In this document: positions 20,351-28,661 of the stretch, piece after piece
Layout: every line of letters begins with the position of its first letter
Numbering within the stretch: the first letter of the stretch is position 1
NCBI RefSeq assembly: GCF_001661345.1
Contig: NW_017962920.1
Span: forward strand, 186,001 to 250,000
DNA: 64,000 nt
Reading direction: 5' to 3'
Source: Ascoidea rubescens DSM 1968
Lineage: Eukaryota; Ascomycota; Saccharomycetes; Ascoideales; Ascoideaceae
Program-made: the position numbers and the translations under genes
The notes under the pieces: model-generated
What the model was told of the DNA's origin: nothing
Database searches by the model: none
The model's input: the letters and a program-made list of their open reading frames with translations, nothing else

Positions 20351-20956
20351 TTATGATTTACCATTTAGGTTATATTCCAACTTGAGTTTATCGATTTTTT
20401 TATGTAATGATTGAATGAATTTAATAGATTTTTTTCTCTCTAATCTTAAATCTTCATTATCATAGGTTTCAACACCATCCAATTTCATGAGCTCCTTTAA
20501 TAGCAACTCTTCATAATATAGATAAGTATATGTCTTTTCCTCTTCATTTTTGAAATTCTCATTTTTTTCTAGATTCAGCTCAAATTCATTGATTCCTGGC
20601 ACTATTCTGTCCTCGACATTCTTCATTATATTAAAAATCAATAGCTTGTTCTTACCAACAGGTGTCAATTTCTTCTTCTTCTTCTTTTTCTTCTTCTTTT
20701 TGTCTGATGCAGAATCTGAATCTGAGCTCAGTTTCCCATCTTCACTGTATATTGAGCCTCTTAGTATAAGAAATGTTGAAACCAATAGCGTCGTTGACAC
20801 AGAGGACAAGACAATTGGATTTGATAGCTGGTGAATAAAATTAGGAGACAAATTCAACGACTTGATAACAGACTTGCAGTTGTTCAAGAGAAACTGCTCA
20901 ATCGAATCCTGAGAGACTGCAAGGGAGTCCCTTAAACTGTTCAAATCAATAGCCAT
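20351..20956 (-). CDS. SNL1: SNL1, membrane-anchored BAG-domain Hsp70 nucleotide-exchange factor
   Basis: 201 aa. Snl1 sits in the ER/nuclear envelope membrane and exposes a cytosolic BAG domain that stimulates Hsp70 (Ssa) nucleotide exchange and binds ribosomes. Here a single transmembrane segment (about 49-68, VLSSVSTTLLVSTFLILRG) follows a short N-terminal region. Then come an acidic Ser/Asp linker, a run of 11 Lys (about 86-96), and a C-terminal BAG domain (about 105-195) with LKELMKLDGVET and RLERKKSIKFIQSLHKKIDKL, whose basic helix contacts Hsp70. The length is close to the 159-aa S. cerevisiae protein plus the linker. It lies near GID5/VID28 as in S. cerevisiae. Confidence 0.85.
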   Translation of the reverse strand: MAIDLNSLRDSLAVSQDSIEQFLLNNCKSVIKSLNLSPNFIHQLSNPIVLSSVSTTLLVSTFLILRGSIYSEDGKLSSDSDSASDKKKKKKKKKKKLTPVGKNKLLIFNIMKNVEDRIVPGINEFELNLEKNENFKNEEEKTYTYLYYEELLLKELMKLDGVETYDNEDLRLERKKSIKFIQSLHKKIDKLKLEYNLNGKS

Positions 20957-21204
20957 AGCTGAGTGTGGTGTGTTCTAATGGTGAGTAGCACTGCGATAGT
21001 AGGAGATTACAGCTCATTCAACAAGTTTCTACAGGTTCCTTTGTACAATCAACTGAAAAAAATGAGAATTTGCTTCGAAAGCTGGAAAACCTTATTTGCA
21101 TTGGTGAATTTACTGTATTGGATCGTCTTTTACAGTTTTTACTCTATAGGCATTTATAAAAATACGTTTCTTGGGGCTATAAATGTGGTGATGTGGAAGC
21201 TTTG

Positions 21205-23145
21205 CTATTTCTTTGAATCCATAAACATCTTCAATCGTTTCTCAGCAGCTCTTGCTCGTTGTTCCCTCATGATTCTTCTTCTCTGTTCGTCTGAGAGCGA
21301 ACTTAGATCGTTGGTTTTAAGAAGAATCTTGCTGCTTTGAGCAGGTTTTTTTTCTGTGATTTTTCCCTTTTCTTTTCTTAAGACAGACTTCAACTCCCTT
21401 TTCTCGTCAAGCTGTATCTTCTTCTCAATTTCCTGGTTTTTCTGGTTAACTTGCTCGATTTGTTTCTTGGACAAAGGAGGCCCAACTTTACTGCTTTCCC
21501 AGCTGCAAAAAGATTCGCCTAAATTGAAACGAGCTAATTGAAACGAGTTCCTTGTTGCTAGATCAGTTTTGTTTATTAAATCCCAAGGCGTTTTATTGTT
21601 TATATTGGTAATAGTTGGGTCGATTTTCAAATTGTTCATTAGAATATAAGCCATATGAGATAACTTATTTTGAGCAGCATAATGTAATAAAGTTGGGGTA
21701 AATTTATAATCGTTTGTAAATTTTGAAGGAAATCTATAAGCTGAAGGATCGATTTGATTTGAACGTAAATATGATATAAAAGCTGGAGCCTTTGATTTTT
21801 TCATTAATTTGATTAATTCCAAAGCGTAGTCCTCGTTAATTTTTTCTTCATCATCAGAATTGAGATTGTTATCATCCTCATCATCACTATTGTAATCTTT
21901 TTGAAATGTTTTTTGTTTTTCTTTCTCCTTTTGATTTTTAATTAAATTTAGTTTCTTAATATGAGATTGATTTAATTTGGGCAAGTTTTCAATAGAGATG
22001 TAGGATAATTTAATCCAAGCTAATTTGATTTCATGTAATGAAGGTCTATATGTTGTGAAGGGATAATTTTTAATCTTTGAAGTGTTATTATTTAAGATTG
22101 TATGTAAATGAGTTATGATTTTTTTATAAATTGCGTTATTGGCATTAAATTTAATGTAAATTGATTTTGAATTTTTAAGATAACTTTTCCAATCATTAAA
22201 TAAATTTATAATATCATCAATTAGTAACAATTCATTGTTTCTACGCATTGTTGAACCCGCACTTTTGACATTTTTATTTGAACTATTATCGAAATTTAAT
22301 TGAGAACCACCTTGTTTCTTTCTTGTTGTGTAACGATGGAAAGTTTTATGATTTATAAGTTGAATTTTTGATTGTAAATAGTTATCTATTGAATTGTTTT
22401 CATAATTGTTTAGATTAAATCTAAAATTTTTGGAAATGTTATTTAAACTTGATGAATTTGAAGACAAAGAAGATTGATTATGGGATATAATTGCAGCGAC
22501 AAAGTGACCACCACCAATCATAAATAAGGTCGAATAAGATTCATTGGTTTTCTTTGACGATAAAGCAGAGTGATATTGTTTTTTAAAAGATTTCAATGTA
22601 TTGATTGGATCGTTTAATTGGGATTGATCAAAAAAGTTTTTATATATTGAAAAAGATTTTATTTCTTCTTGGTTAACATTATCATTTCTATTGCTATTGT
22701 CATCATCTATTTTTTCGGCATCTTCATCAGAAATATCACCATTAATATTAATTGAATTTAATAAATTTGATTTGAAGAAAATATAAGGAGATCTAGAGTT
22801 TAGATAGCTTAGCGTTGTCTCCTCGTCAGTTCCATCATTGGTTTTCTTCTTATTAGTTTTGTTGTCATATAAAAGCTTGTTCTGGGCATCCTCCAACTCA
22901 TTTAATTCCTTCTGAATAGGAATCTTTGCCTTATTGGTTAAATGATCGAAATATGTCAACTTAAGAGAATTGATAATTGGATCAGATAAATTGTAGAGAT
23001 ACAAATCATCTGGAGAAAATGGAAATTCAATGGTTCCGACGTCTTCCTTTGGAATGTTCTTTGTCTCTGCATCTGCACTACTCATATTTATTTCTTCAGT
23101 TTCTTCCGCTGATGCTTCTTTTACTTCTTCTGCTTCTTTGTCCAA
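21205..23145 (-). CDS. VMS1: VMS1, tRNA hydrolase of ribosome-associated quality control (ANKZF1 family)
   Basis: 646 aa. Vms1 cleaves the peptidyl-tRNA bond on stalled 60S subunits and recruits Cdc48. The VLRF1 release-factor-like domain spans about 200-370 and keeps the catalytic GGSQ loop (279-282, Gln282). An ankyrin-repeat segment follows (about 500-550, FTPTLLHYAAQNKLSHMAYILM), then a coiled coil and a C-terminal VCP-interacting motif (REQRARAAEKRLKMF). The C2H2 zinc finger that normally lies before the VLRF1 domain is not visible: residues 40-130 contain no Cys pair. Start choice is uncertain between 23145 and the Met 20 codons later (23085). The 3' end faces SNL1 in tandem. Confidence 0.9.
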   Translation of the reverse strand: MDKEAEEVKEASAEETEEINMSSADAETKNIPKEDVGTIEFPFSPDDLYLYNLSDPIINSLKLTYFDHLTNKAKIPIQKELNELEDAQNKLLYDNKTNKKKTNDGTDEETTLSYLNSRSPYIFFKSNLLNSININGDISDEDAEKIDDDNSNRNDNVNQEEIKSFSIYKNFFDQSQLNDPINTLKSFKKQYHSALSSKKTNESYSTLFMIGGGHFVAAIISHNQSSLSSNSSSLNNISKNFRFNLNNYENNSIDNYLQSKIQLINHKTFHRYTTRKKQGGSQLNFDNSSNKNVKSAGSTMRRNNELLLIDDIINLFNDWKSYLKNSKSIYIKFNANNAIYKKIITHLHTILNNNTSKIKNYPFTTYRPSLHEIKLAWIKLSYISIENLPKLNQSHIKKLNLIKNQKEKEKQKTFQKDYNSDDEDDNNLNSDDEEKINEDYALELIKLMKKSKAPAFISYLRSNQIDPSAYRFPSKFTNDYKFTPTLLHYAAQNKLSHMAYILMNNLKIDPTITNINNKTPWDLINKTDLATRNSFQLARFNLGESFCSWESSKVGPPLSKKQIEQVNQKNQEIEKKIQLDEKRELKSVLRKEKGKITEKKPAQSSKILLKTNDLSSLSDEQRRRIMREQRARAAEKRLKMFMDSKK

Positions 23146-23562
23146 AAAAAGAATTCTTTTTGCCCCAGAACTGATTTTTTATTATGCGCTCTGGCATGCC
23201 TCTTTAGGACATAGCTAGATATTTCCTAGATTGTTACCATTGCGCCACAACACTGCCACAAAATGGCCAAAAGAGGAAAAAACAGCAGAAGAAGCAGAAG
23301 AAGCAGAGGAAGCAAACCAAAGAAGTAGCAGCAGAAGCAGGAAACAAGAACCTAAACGTCTTTTGTTATCCAGCTAGAACTTTGGTGGTGCTGTTGGTGC
23401 GTGCTATGGCTGCTCTTCTGTGGAGGGCTTTTCCTTTGTTGCGAGGCATGGAAAGACATTGCATTAAGAGCACCCTCATTGATTGATTCTCGAGTGCTCT
23501 ATTTATATCGAGAGATATCCTGTGTGAGTGTTGAACCTTTTTGGGAAGTGCCCAGTAGTAGA
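23146..23562. promoter_or_regulatory. Divergent promoter region of VMS1 and the RraA-like gene
   Basis: This shared 0.4-kb upstream region contains a purine-rich tract on the + strand (about 23275-23350) built of GCAGAAGAA/GCAGCAGAAGCAG words, the complement of the CT-rich tract found at other gene starts in the window. A TATTTATA-type word lies near 23500, some 60-90 bp before the + strand start codons. No further gene is seen. Confidence 0.45.
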
Positions 23563-24354
23563 ATGACAGCAGTTCGAAGATATTTATCAACAATGGCATC
23601 CCAGAAATTCAGTCTACAAGAATCGCAAAAGATCATCGATTTTTTATCCAATTACACTCCCTGCGATGTGTCTGATGCCTTGGTTAAATATGGTGTTAAA
23701 AATGGAGGGTACTTCCCCAATTTGGTTCAGAGATCACCTACTGAAACCAATCGCAAAACTGTTGTTGGATTGGCCTATACTGTATTATATGCTCCATTGG
23801 ATGATCCAAGACCTGCTGTTAAGACCAATTATATCGATTCAGTCTCAAAGAATTCGATTGTAACCATTGCTTTAGATAAATCTCTTCAAGTTCCCACAGC
23901 TCCATTCACCAAATGTAACAATGCACTTTACGGAGGATTAATGTCAACTAGGGCCAAATATTTAAAGGCGAATGGTTCGGTTATCTTTGGCAGAATCAGG
24001 GATATAAACGAACATTTAAATTTGAATTATCCAGTTTTCTCATATGGATTGGGATCAACAGCACCAAAGCCAGTAGTTAAAGTGGTTGAAATTCAAAAAA
24101 ATTTAGATATCTTGGTATCAAATTATCCCGATGATACAGTTCAAACAATTAATTCAAACGATATAATTATTGCTGATCAAAATGGAGTTGTTTGTTTACC
24201 AGCTAATGACGAGGTTTTATTAAATAAAGTATTGAATTATATTCCTAAAAGAGTTGAAGCAGATGAATTAGTAGCTGAAGATATTAAGAATGGTGTTGCT
24301 GCTGGAGTAGCTCAAAAGGCCCGTAGAGGCGCTATCAAATTAGACGATAATTAA
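23563..24354 (+). CDS. RraA-like aldolase/oxaloacetate decarboxylase (YER010C family)
   Basis: 263 aa from the ATG at 23563 (MTAVRRYLSTMASQKF) or 253 aa from the ATG at 23593. The family comprises HMG/CHA aldolases that also decarboxylate oxaloacetate, related to RraA. Motifs seen are TPCDVSDALVKYG near the start, YGGLMSTRAKYLKANGSVIFGRIRDINE, which includes the GG loop and the Arg-Asp pair that binds substrate and divalent metal, and IIIADQNGVVCLP. The ten residues between the two possible starts (Arg-Arg, hydroxylated, no acid) could act as a weak mitochondrial presequence, so two start sites might give two locations. The frame stays open further upstream to 23401, but that stretch overlaps promoter-like sequence and has no family match. 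Confidence 0.82.
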   Translation: MTAVRRYLSTMASQKFSLQESQKIIDFLSNYTPCDVSDALVKYGVKNGGYFPNLVQRSPTETNRKTVVGLAYTVLYAPLDDPRPAVKTNYIDSVSKNSIVTIALDKSLQVPTAPFTKCNNALYGGLMSTRAKYLKANGSVIFGRIRDINEHLNLNYPVFSYGLGSTAPKPVVKVVEIQKNLDILVSNYPDDTVQTINSNDIIIADQNGVVCLPANDEVLLNKVLNYIPKRVEADELVAEDIKNGVAAGVAQKARRGAIKLDDN

Positions 24355-24485
24355 TTAAAATATATAGATTAAAAATAAATAAATAGATAAATTAGTAAAA
24401 ATAACAAAAACCAAAAAAATAAATAGATTGATATATAAACTTATATTTAATAAATTTATAAAAATTATGAAATTTATAAAATATT

Positions 24486-25748
24486 TCATTCATCATCAGA
24501 TGAGTCAGTTTCTCCATCATCATCATCTTCTTCTTCTTCATCGTCAATTGGTATTTTATCAATTTCAGTTAATAAAGTATTGTATTTGTTAACAATAAAT
24601 TGGTGATAATTTAGTTGAATTTTGATAAAGATTTTAATTAAATTTATTGATTCTAGTGGATCAATTAATTTTTTCATTGAATTAACTGCCTGAGCAGTGT
24701 TATTAACCAATTCATCTTCTGCTATTTCTAATTTATTATTCAATTCAATTAATTTTTCCCTTTTAATTTTATCCAGCTCATCATTAGTATTAGTATTAGT
24801 ATTAGTATCAGTGGATGTGGGTGTGGAAATAGTGGTGGCGGTATTACTTATTTCATTATCCTTAAGAACCCTTTTAGCATCAATATGAATATCAGTATCA
24901 GTATTAGTAGTAATAGTATTAGTAGTAGTATTTTGAGTTAAAACATTGTTAATAGTATCCACTTTGGGTTTATTACTATTTTTTAATACTTTGATTTCAT
25001 GTCTTAGTTGATCAAAGACTAACCTTGAGGTTTCCACTTTTTTTCTATCGTCAGTAGTTTCCTTAAAACTCTTATTTAAGATATCTTGAATCTTTTGGTT
25101 AAATTCTTGAAAGATTAACTTATCTTGATCCAATCTTTTGTCACCAATATCTCTTTGACTTTCACCTAGTAAGAATAGAACTTTTGCCAATGCGTTTCCT
25201 TCATTATCATTATCGGCGGCACTGGTACTACTTTGACTATTGCTATTCTGATCAATTTTTAATAATAAATTTCTTGAGCTAAAACAAGCTCTGGATAAGG
25301 CATGAGCCAAAGTATTAGGGTATTGCTGGCTAGAAGAAGGAGTTGATAGTATCTTCTCTGCTTCTTCTGTTGTGGCGGCAGCTGCTAGACCCTGGACTTT
25401 CTCGCTAAATGCCTTTGAGAAATCCACGATTGATTCTTTCAAATTTGGAGGATAATCGTAGCCCTCAATTTCGTACGTTTGGGTCACTGACAAAAGTTGC
25501 TTGTACACATTTCTTAAGGTATCGCATTTCTTCTCCAAAAGCAAGTACTCCTGAGGCAACTCACTGACATCTTCGTTGGGAATGAATCGCCCTTGAATCA
25601 GCCTAAAGGTCTTCTGCGTGAAGGGTTGCAAGTTCTCATTCAAAGGCTTCAATGCATTATTCACATCCTTGGAGATTTCCTTGAGCGAACCTTGCAAGGA
25701 GCTGGAGAAGTTCTGAAAGTTGAAGTTCTTTGCAAAAGAAAAGGACAT
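24486..25748 (-). CDS. GVP36: GVP36, BAR-domain protein of Golgi-derived vesicles
   Basis: 420 aa from MSFSFAKNFNFQNF. The BAR domain covers most of the protein. Family-specific words are SELPQEYLLLEKKCDTLRNVY and YEIEGYDYPPNLKESIVDFS, which align with the corresponding Gvp36 segment (QLPREYTELEDKVDTIKLIY, NGSYDYP). Gvp36 binds curved membranes and works in vesicular traffic, endocytosis and vacuole shape. An internal Asn/Thr-rich insert with a TNTNTN-type dipeptide repeat interrupts the domain. The C terminus is strongly acidic. The frame remains open upstream to 25871, but the added residues have no family match. The promoter contains the minisatellite described below. Confidence 0.85.
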   Translation of the reverse strand: MSFSFAKNFNFQNFSSSLQGSLKEISKDVNNALKPLNENLQPFTQKTFRLIQGRFIPNEDVSELPQEYLLLEKKCDTLRNVYKQLLSVTQTYEIEGYDYPPNLKESIVDFSKAFSEKVQGLAAAATTEEAEKILSTPSSSQQYPNTLAHALSRACFSSRNLLLKIDQNSNSQSSTSAADNDNEGNALAKVLFLLGESQRDIGDKRLDQDKLIFQEFNQKIQDILNKSFKETTDDRKKVETSRLVFDQLRHEIKVLKNSNKPKVDTINNVLTQNTTTNTITTNTDTDIHIDAKRVLKDNEISNTATTISTPTSTDTNTNTNTNDELDKIKREKLIELNNKLEIAEDELVNNTAQAVNSMKKLIDPLESINLIKIFIKIQLNYHQFIVNKYNTLLTEIDKIPIDDEEEEDDDDGETDSSDDE

Positions 25749-26171
25749 CTGGTAGCACCTGTCACTGGATAATTGAGTGTGTGGACAGTAAAACAGCTGT
25801 GCAGGAGACAGAATATGTGGATATAGCTGAAAATATGTAGATATATCTGGAGATATTTGGGTATATCTCAAGATAACTCAGTGTATTTAAGGCTCCACTG
25901 CGTTTCCCGCACCAGCACGGCGGGCCTTCTCACGGCTGCAGAGACAGGCAAACAGCGGTTGGTTCACTATAAAATACAAAAATAGACACAAACAAAAATA
26001 GACAAAAGGACAAAAAGACAAAAAAACAAAAAGACAAAAGGACAAAAAGACAAAAAAACAAAAAGACAAAAAAACAAAAAGACAAAAAAACAAAAAAACA
26101 AAAAAACAAAAAGACAAAAAAACAAAAAGACAAAAAAACAGAACAAAACACCAGCTGTTGTTACTGCTGGA
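25749..26171. other. Intergenic region upstream of GVP36
   Basis: This tandem spacer separates the GVP36 start (-) from the 3' end of the YGR130C-like gene (-). Its right half is almost entirely a CAAAAAGA-type minisatellite (25978-26146). The left half has ordinary mixed sequence with several ATATCTGGATATAT-like words (about 25810-25870). No gene is seen. Confidence 0.6.
25978..26146. repeat. Minisatellite of about 8-bp CAAAAAGA/CAAAAAAA units
   Basis: About 170 bp of imperfect tandem repeats alternating CAAAAAGA, CAAAAAAA and CAAAAGGA on the + strand, with no T in most of its length. It therefore forms a T/C/G-only strand on the coding side of GVP36. It lies in the GVP36 upstream region, directly after the stop of the next gene. 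Confidence 0.92.
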
Positions 26172-28460
26172 TCACTTCTTGCCTTTGGGCCTTACAGTTT
26201 CAAACTTGATGATGCTGTCGGAGGGCGCCAACGTCGTTGAGGGTGCCACTTCCTTCCATTCATACACATACTCATGCTCAGAGTCTGAGGCAGGCTCTGG
26301 AGCAGGAACATCAGGATACTTGAACTTCTTCAAGATCTCCTTGTTCTTGTCACCATCGACGTTGATCTGGCTCATCACCTTGCGTTTTTCCTCTTTTTCG
26401 AACCTTTGTTTTTCCCTCCTTTCTTGTTCGATTCTTTCTTTTTCAATGGCTTCTTGCTGCTCTTTTAGTTTTCGTTCAGAGTTCAATCTCTCTTGAGCCA
26501 CTCTTTGTTCGTCTTCTCTTTTCAATTGTTCAGCCTCGATTGCTTCTCTTTCCAATCGTTCTCTTTCCAGTTTTTCCAATTTTTCTCTTTCGGCTTTTTC
26601 TCTTTCCAAGCGCTGGCTTTCTTTAATTTCAATTTCCTGGATTTTATTTCGATCATTGCCAATCTGGTCTTCGTTCACTCTTATCTCCTCTTCAATGGTA
26701 CCGATTTTCTTTTCAAGGTCCGAAATTTCTGATTTGGTGATTTCAATTTCTTTAGTGTTTTTTTCATTATCTATAACTAAATTGGTTCCAGTAGAGTTTT
26801 TGGAGGAACTTTGAGTGTGGTTTTCATTATTTTTCTCATAAACATCAGTTTCAACCACTGGGTCTTTTGATTCTTTGGGAGCTTCGCTCAATATCTCATC
26901 GGTTTCGGACGTTTGAACAGGTTTGGTTGTGATATCTATTTGATTTGAATATTCATTTGGCTCGTTATTACTTTCAAAAATTTTTTTTTCATTTTCCTGT
27001 TGAAGATGATTTAATTTGGTTAGATATTCACGCTTTGAAATCAAAACTTCATTTAGTTGTTTTGATTGTAGTATGAGCTCTTTATTTTTGGTATGTAAAT
27101 TGCCGATGTTTCGATTTAGAATTGAGATATCGTATTGGGCCAATTGCTTTGCCTTCATATGGGATCTTTTATTTTCTTGTAATTTGAGATTCAATTGGTC
27201 TGCTTGTTGAATAATCAAGTTTTTTTCAAATTCAAAGTTTTCTTCAATTTGTTTGATTTTAAACTCATGTTCTTCCTTTGCGTTGTTTAAGAAAAAAACG
27301 TGGTTTTCTTTATGGATTTTAATGTTTTTTTCAATTTGATCAATTTGCAATTGGATCTGTTTGATTTTGTCGTCATAGTTTGATTGTATTTTTTCCAATT
27401 TTTTTTGGTTTTTGGAAGAGATTTTTTCCAATTTGTTTTGGTGTTTGATTAGTTTTGTCTTCTTTTTTTCACTGGAGGATTCTGCGTTTTGTTGGTGATA
27501 TAGTTTTGAGTTGGAGTCGATTTTACTGAAAATTGGTTTCAATCGATTTTGAGCAATTAGGTATATTTTGCCCTTTGGTTGTTTCAAACCTGCGCCCAAA
27601 TCAATTGGTTCGTTACTGTTGTATTGTAAATCGTTCAATTGATCAATCGTTTTTGAAGTTTGGGGTTTTTCAGGAATAGGCTCTTGATCGTCATATTTCT
27701 TTGTAATAATAACGGTATCATCAATGTGAGTGTCATCAATATTATCATTATCAATGCGATTATCAATACGGCTATCAATATGATTATCAATATGATTATT
27801 AGTATTGGGTGACTTTTCATGAGATGTGCTTGAGGAGGGTGAATGATGAACAGTAGTAGTATCCTGGTTGGGATTATCATTTTCATACTTGTCGATAGCA
27901 GAAGCGTTTGGTGGAATGGCTCTTTGAGAGTCGTGCAACAAAACTTCGTCATCGTGTATGATAGGGGTCTTGGGGTTAGTTGTGTTGAGCAAATTTGAAG
28001 TGATTGCAGCAACCAAAGGAGGAGGAACATTTGCAGAAGAGGTGGAGGAAAGATTGCTAGTTTTGGATTCTGGAATAGACTTCTGAGTTGAAGTTAGAGT
28101 GTGAGTGTCTATTTCGTGGTTTTTAGTTGTTTGTTGCTGGTTGAGTTTGTTTGTAGTAAGACCAGAGCCTGTTTCCTGGAGAAAATGGGAATCGTCAGAA
28201 AAAGTGGATTTGATGGTATCTGTTTGAGCAAAAGCAGGTTTGTTTTGGGAAAAGGATCTGGTGAAGGCCCTGGGAGTCTTTGACTTCAAGGAGGAAGGAA
28301 CATGGATATCGCTGGGCCTGTCAGAGCTGCGATGGGACCTTGTAGAGTTTGATCTGAAGGGCGAGGAGGAGGCATCAGGATTGGTGATGACCTGGGACAA
28401 AAAGGACTTTCTCTTTTCTTTGGGAGGAGAGAGGGCAGCAAATGGATCGTGTTTAACCAT
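26172..28460 (-). CDS. Coiled-coil protein resembling eisosome-associated YGR130C
   Basis: 762 aa. The N terminus carries DPFAALSPPK, then FLSQVITNP and SPFRSN, an order that recalls DPF, FLQKVVSNEP and SPFR in S. cerevisiae YGR130C. A long low-complexity region follows (about 60-290), with a short IDNHIDSRIDNRIDND repeat. Residues about 310-700 form a long charged coiled coil, turning into RER/EKLERE-type repeats. The C terminus has DVPAPEPASDSEHEYVYEWKEV; YGR130C also ends in an acidic, Tyr-rich tail. A cortical eisosome role is thus inferred from architecture and short matches only. Any unrelated coiled-coil protein could share the middle part. A TATA box lies 67-74 bp upstream of the ATG. 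Confidence 0.55.
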   Translation of the reverse strand: MVKHDPFAALSPPKEKRKSFLSQVITNPDASSSPFRSNSTRSHRSSDRPSDIHVPSSLKSKTPRAFTRSFSQNKPAFAQTDTIKSTFSDDSHFLQETGSGLTTNKLNQQQTTKNHEIDTHTLTSTQKSIPESKTSNLSSTSSANVPPPLVAAITSNLLNTTNPKTPIIHDDEVLLHDSQRAIPPNASAIDKYENDNPNQDTTTVHHSPSSSTSHEKSPNTNNHIDNHIDSRIDNRIDNDNIDDTHIDDTVIITKKYDDQEPIPEKPQTSKTIDQLNDLQYNSNEPIDLGAGLKQPKGKIYLIAQNRLKPIFSKIDSNSKLYHQQNAESSSEKKKTKLIKHQNKLEKISSKNQKKLEKIQSNYDDKIKQIQLQIDQIEKNIKIHKENHVFFLNNAKEEHEFKIKQIEENFEFEKNLIIQQADQLNLKLQENKRSHMKAKQLAQYDISILNRNIGNLHTKNKELILQSKQLNEVLISKREYLTKLNHLQQENEKKIFESNNEPNEYSNQIDITTKPVQTSETDEILSEAPKESKDPVVETDVYEKNNENHTQSSSKNSTGTNLVIDNEKNTKEIEITKSEISDLEKKIGTIEEEIRVNEDQIGNDRNKIQEIEIKESQRLEREKAEREKLEKLERERLEREAIEAEQLKREDEQRVAQERLNSERKLKEQQEAIEKERIEQERREKQRFEKEEKRKVMSQINVDGDKNKEILKKFKYPDVPAPEPASDSEHEYVYEWKEVAPSTTLAPSDSIIKFETVRPKGKK

Positions 28461-28526
28461 TTTTCAATTGAGAGGCGAGCTGGAGAGCAGTGGAAAGATA
28501 GCTCCATTGTTGCACTTCCCACTACC

Positions 28527-28534
28527 CTTTTATA
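28527..28534 (-). promoter_or_regulatory. TATA box of the YGR130C-like gene
   Basis: TATAAAAG on the - strand (CTTTTATA on +), with its nearest base 67 bp upstream of the start codon at 28460. It lies in the 201-bp divergent gap shared with the MPDU1-like gene. Confidence 0.55.
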
Positions 28535-28661
28535 CACCTGAATATGGCCTTGATTGCTGCGATAAGCTTGCGGTCTGGGATTTACGCGTCGTGTAAGCTG
28601 GAGCACGTGCTGGGAAAAGAGCTGGAGAAGAAGAAGAAGAAAGAGAAGAGGTTACTGTGCA

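Noticed and set aside
26172-26732. Long + strand frames opposite the YGR130C-like gene
   Set aside because: Ser/Phe/Leu-rich mirror translations of the Glu/Lys/Arg coiled coil on the other strand.
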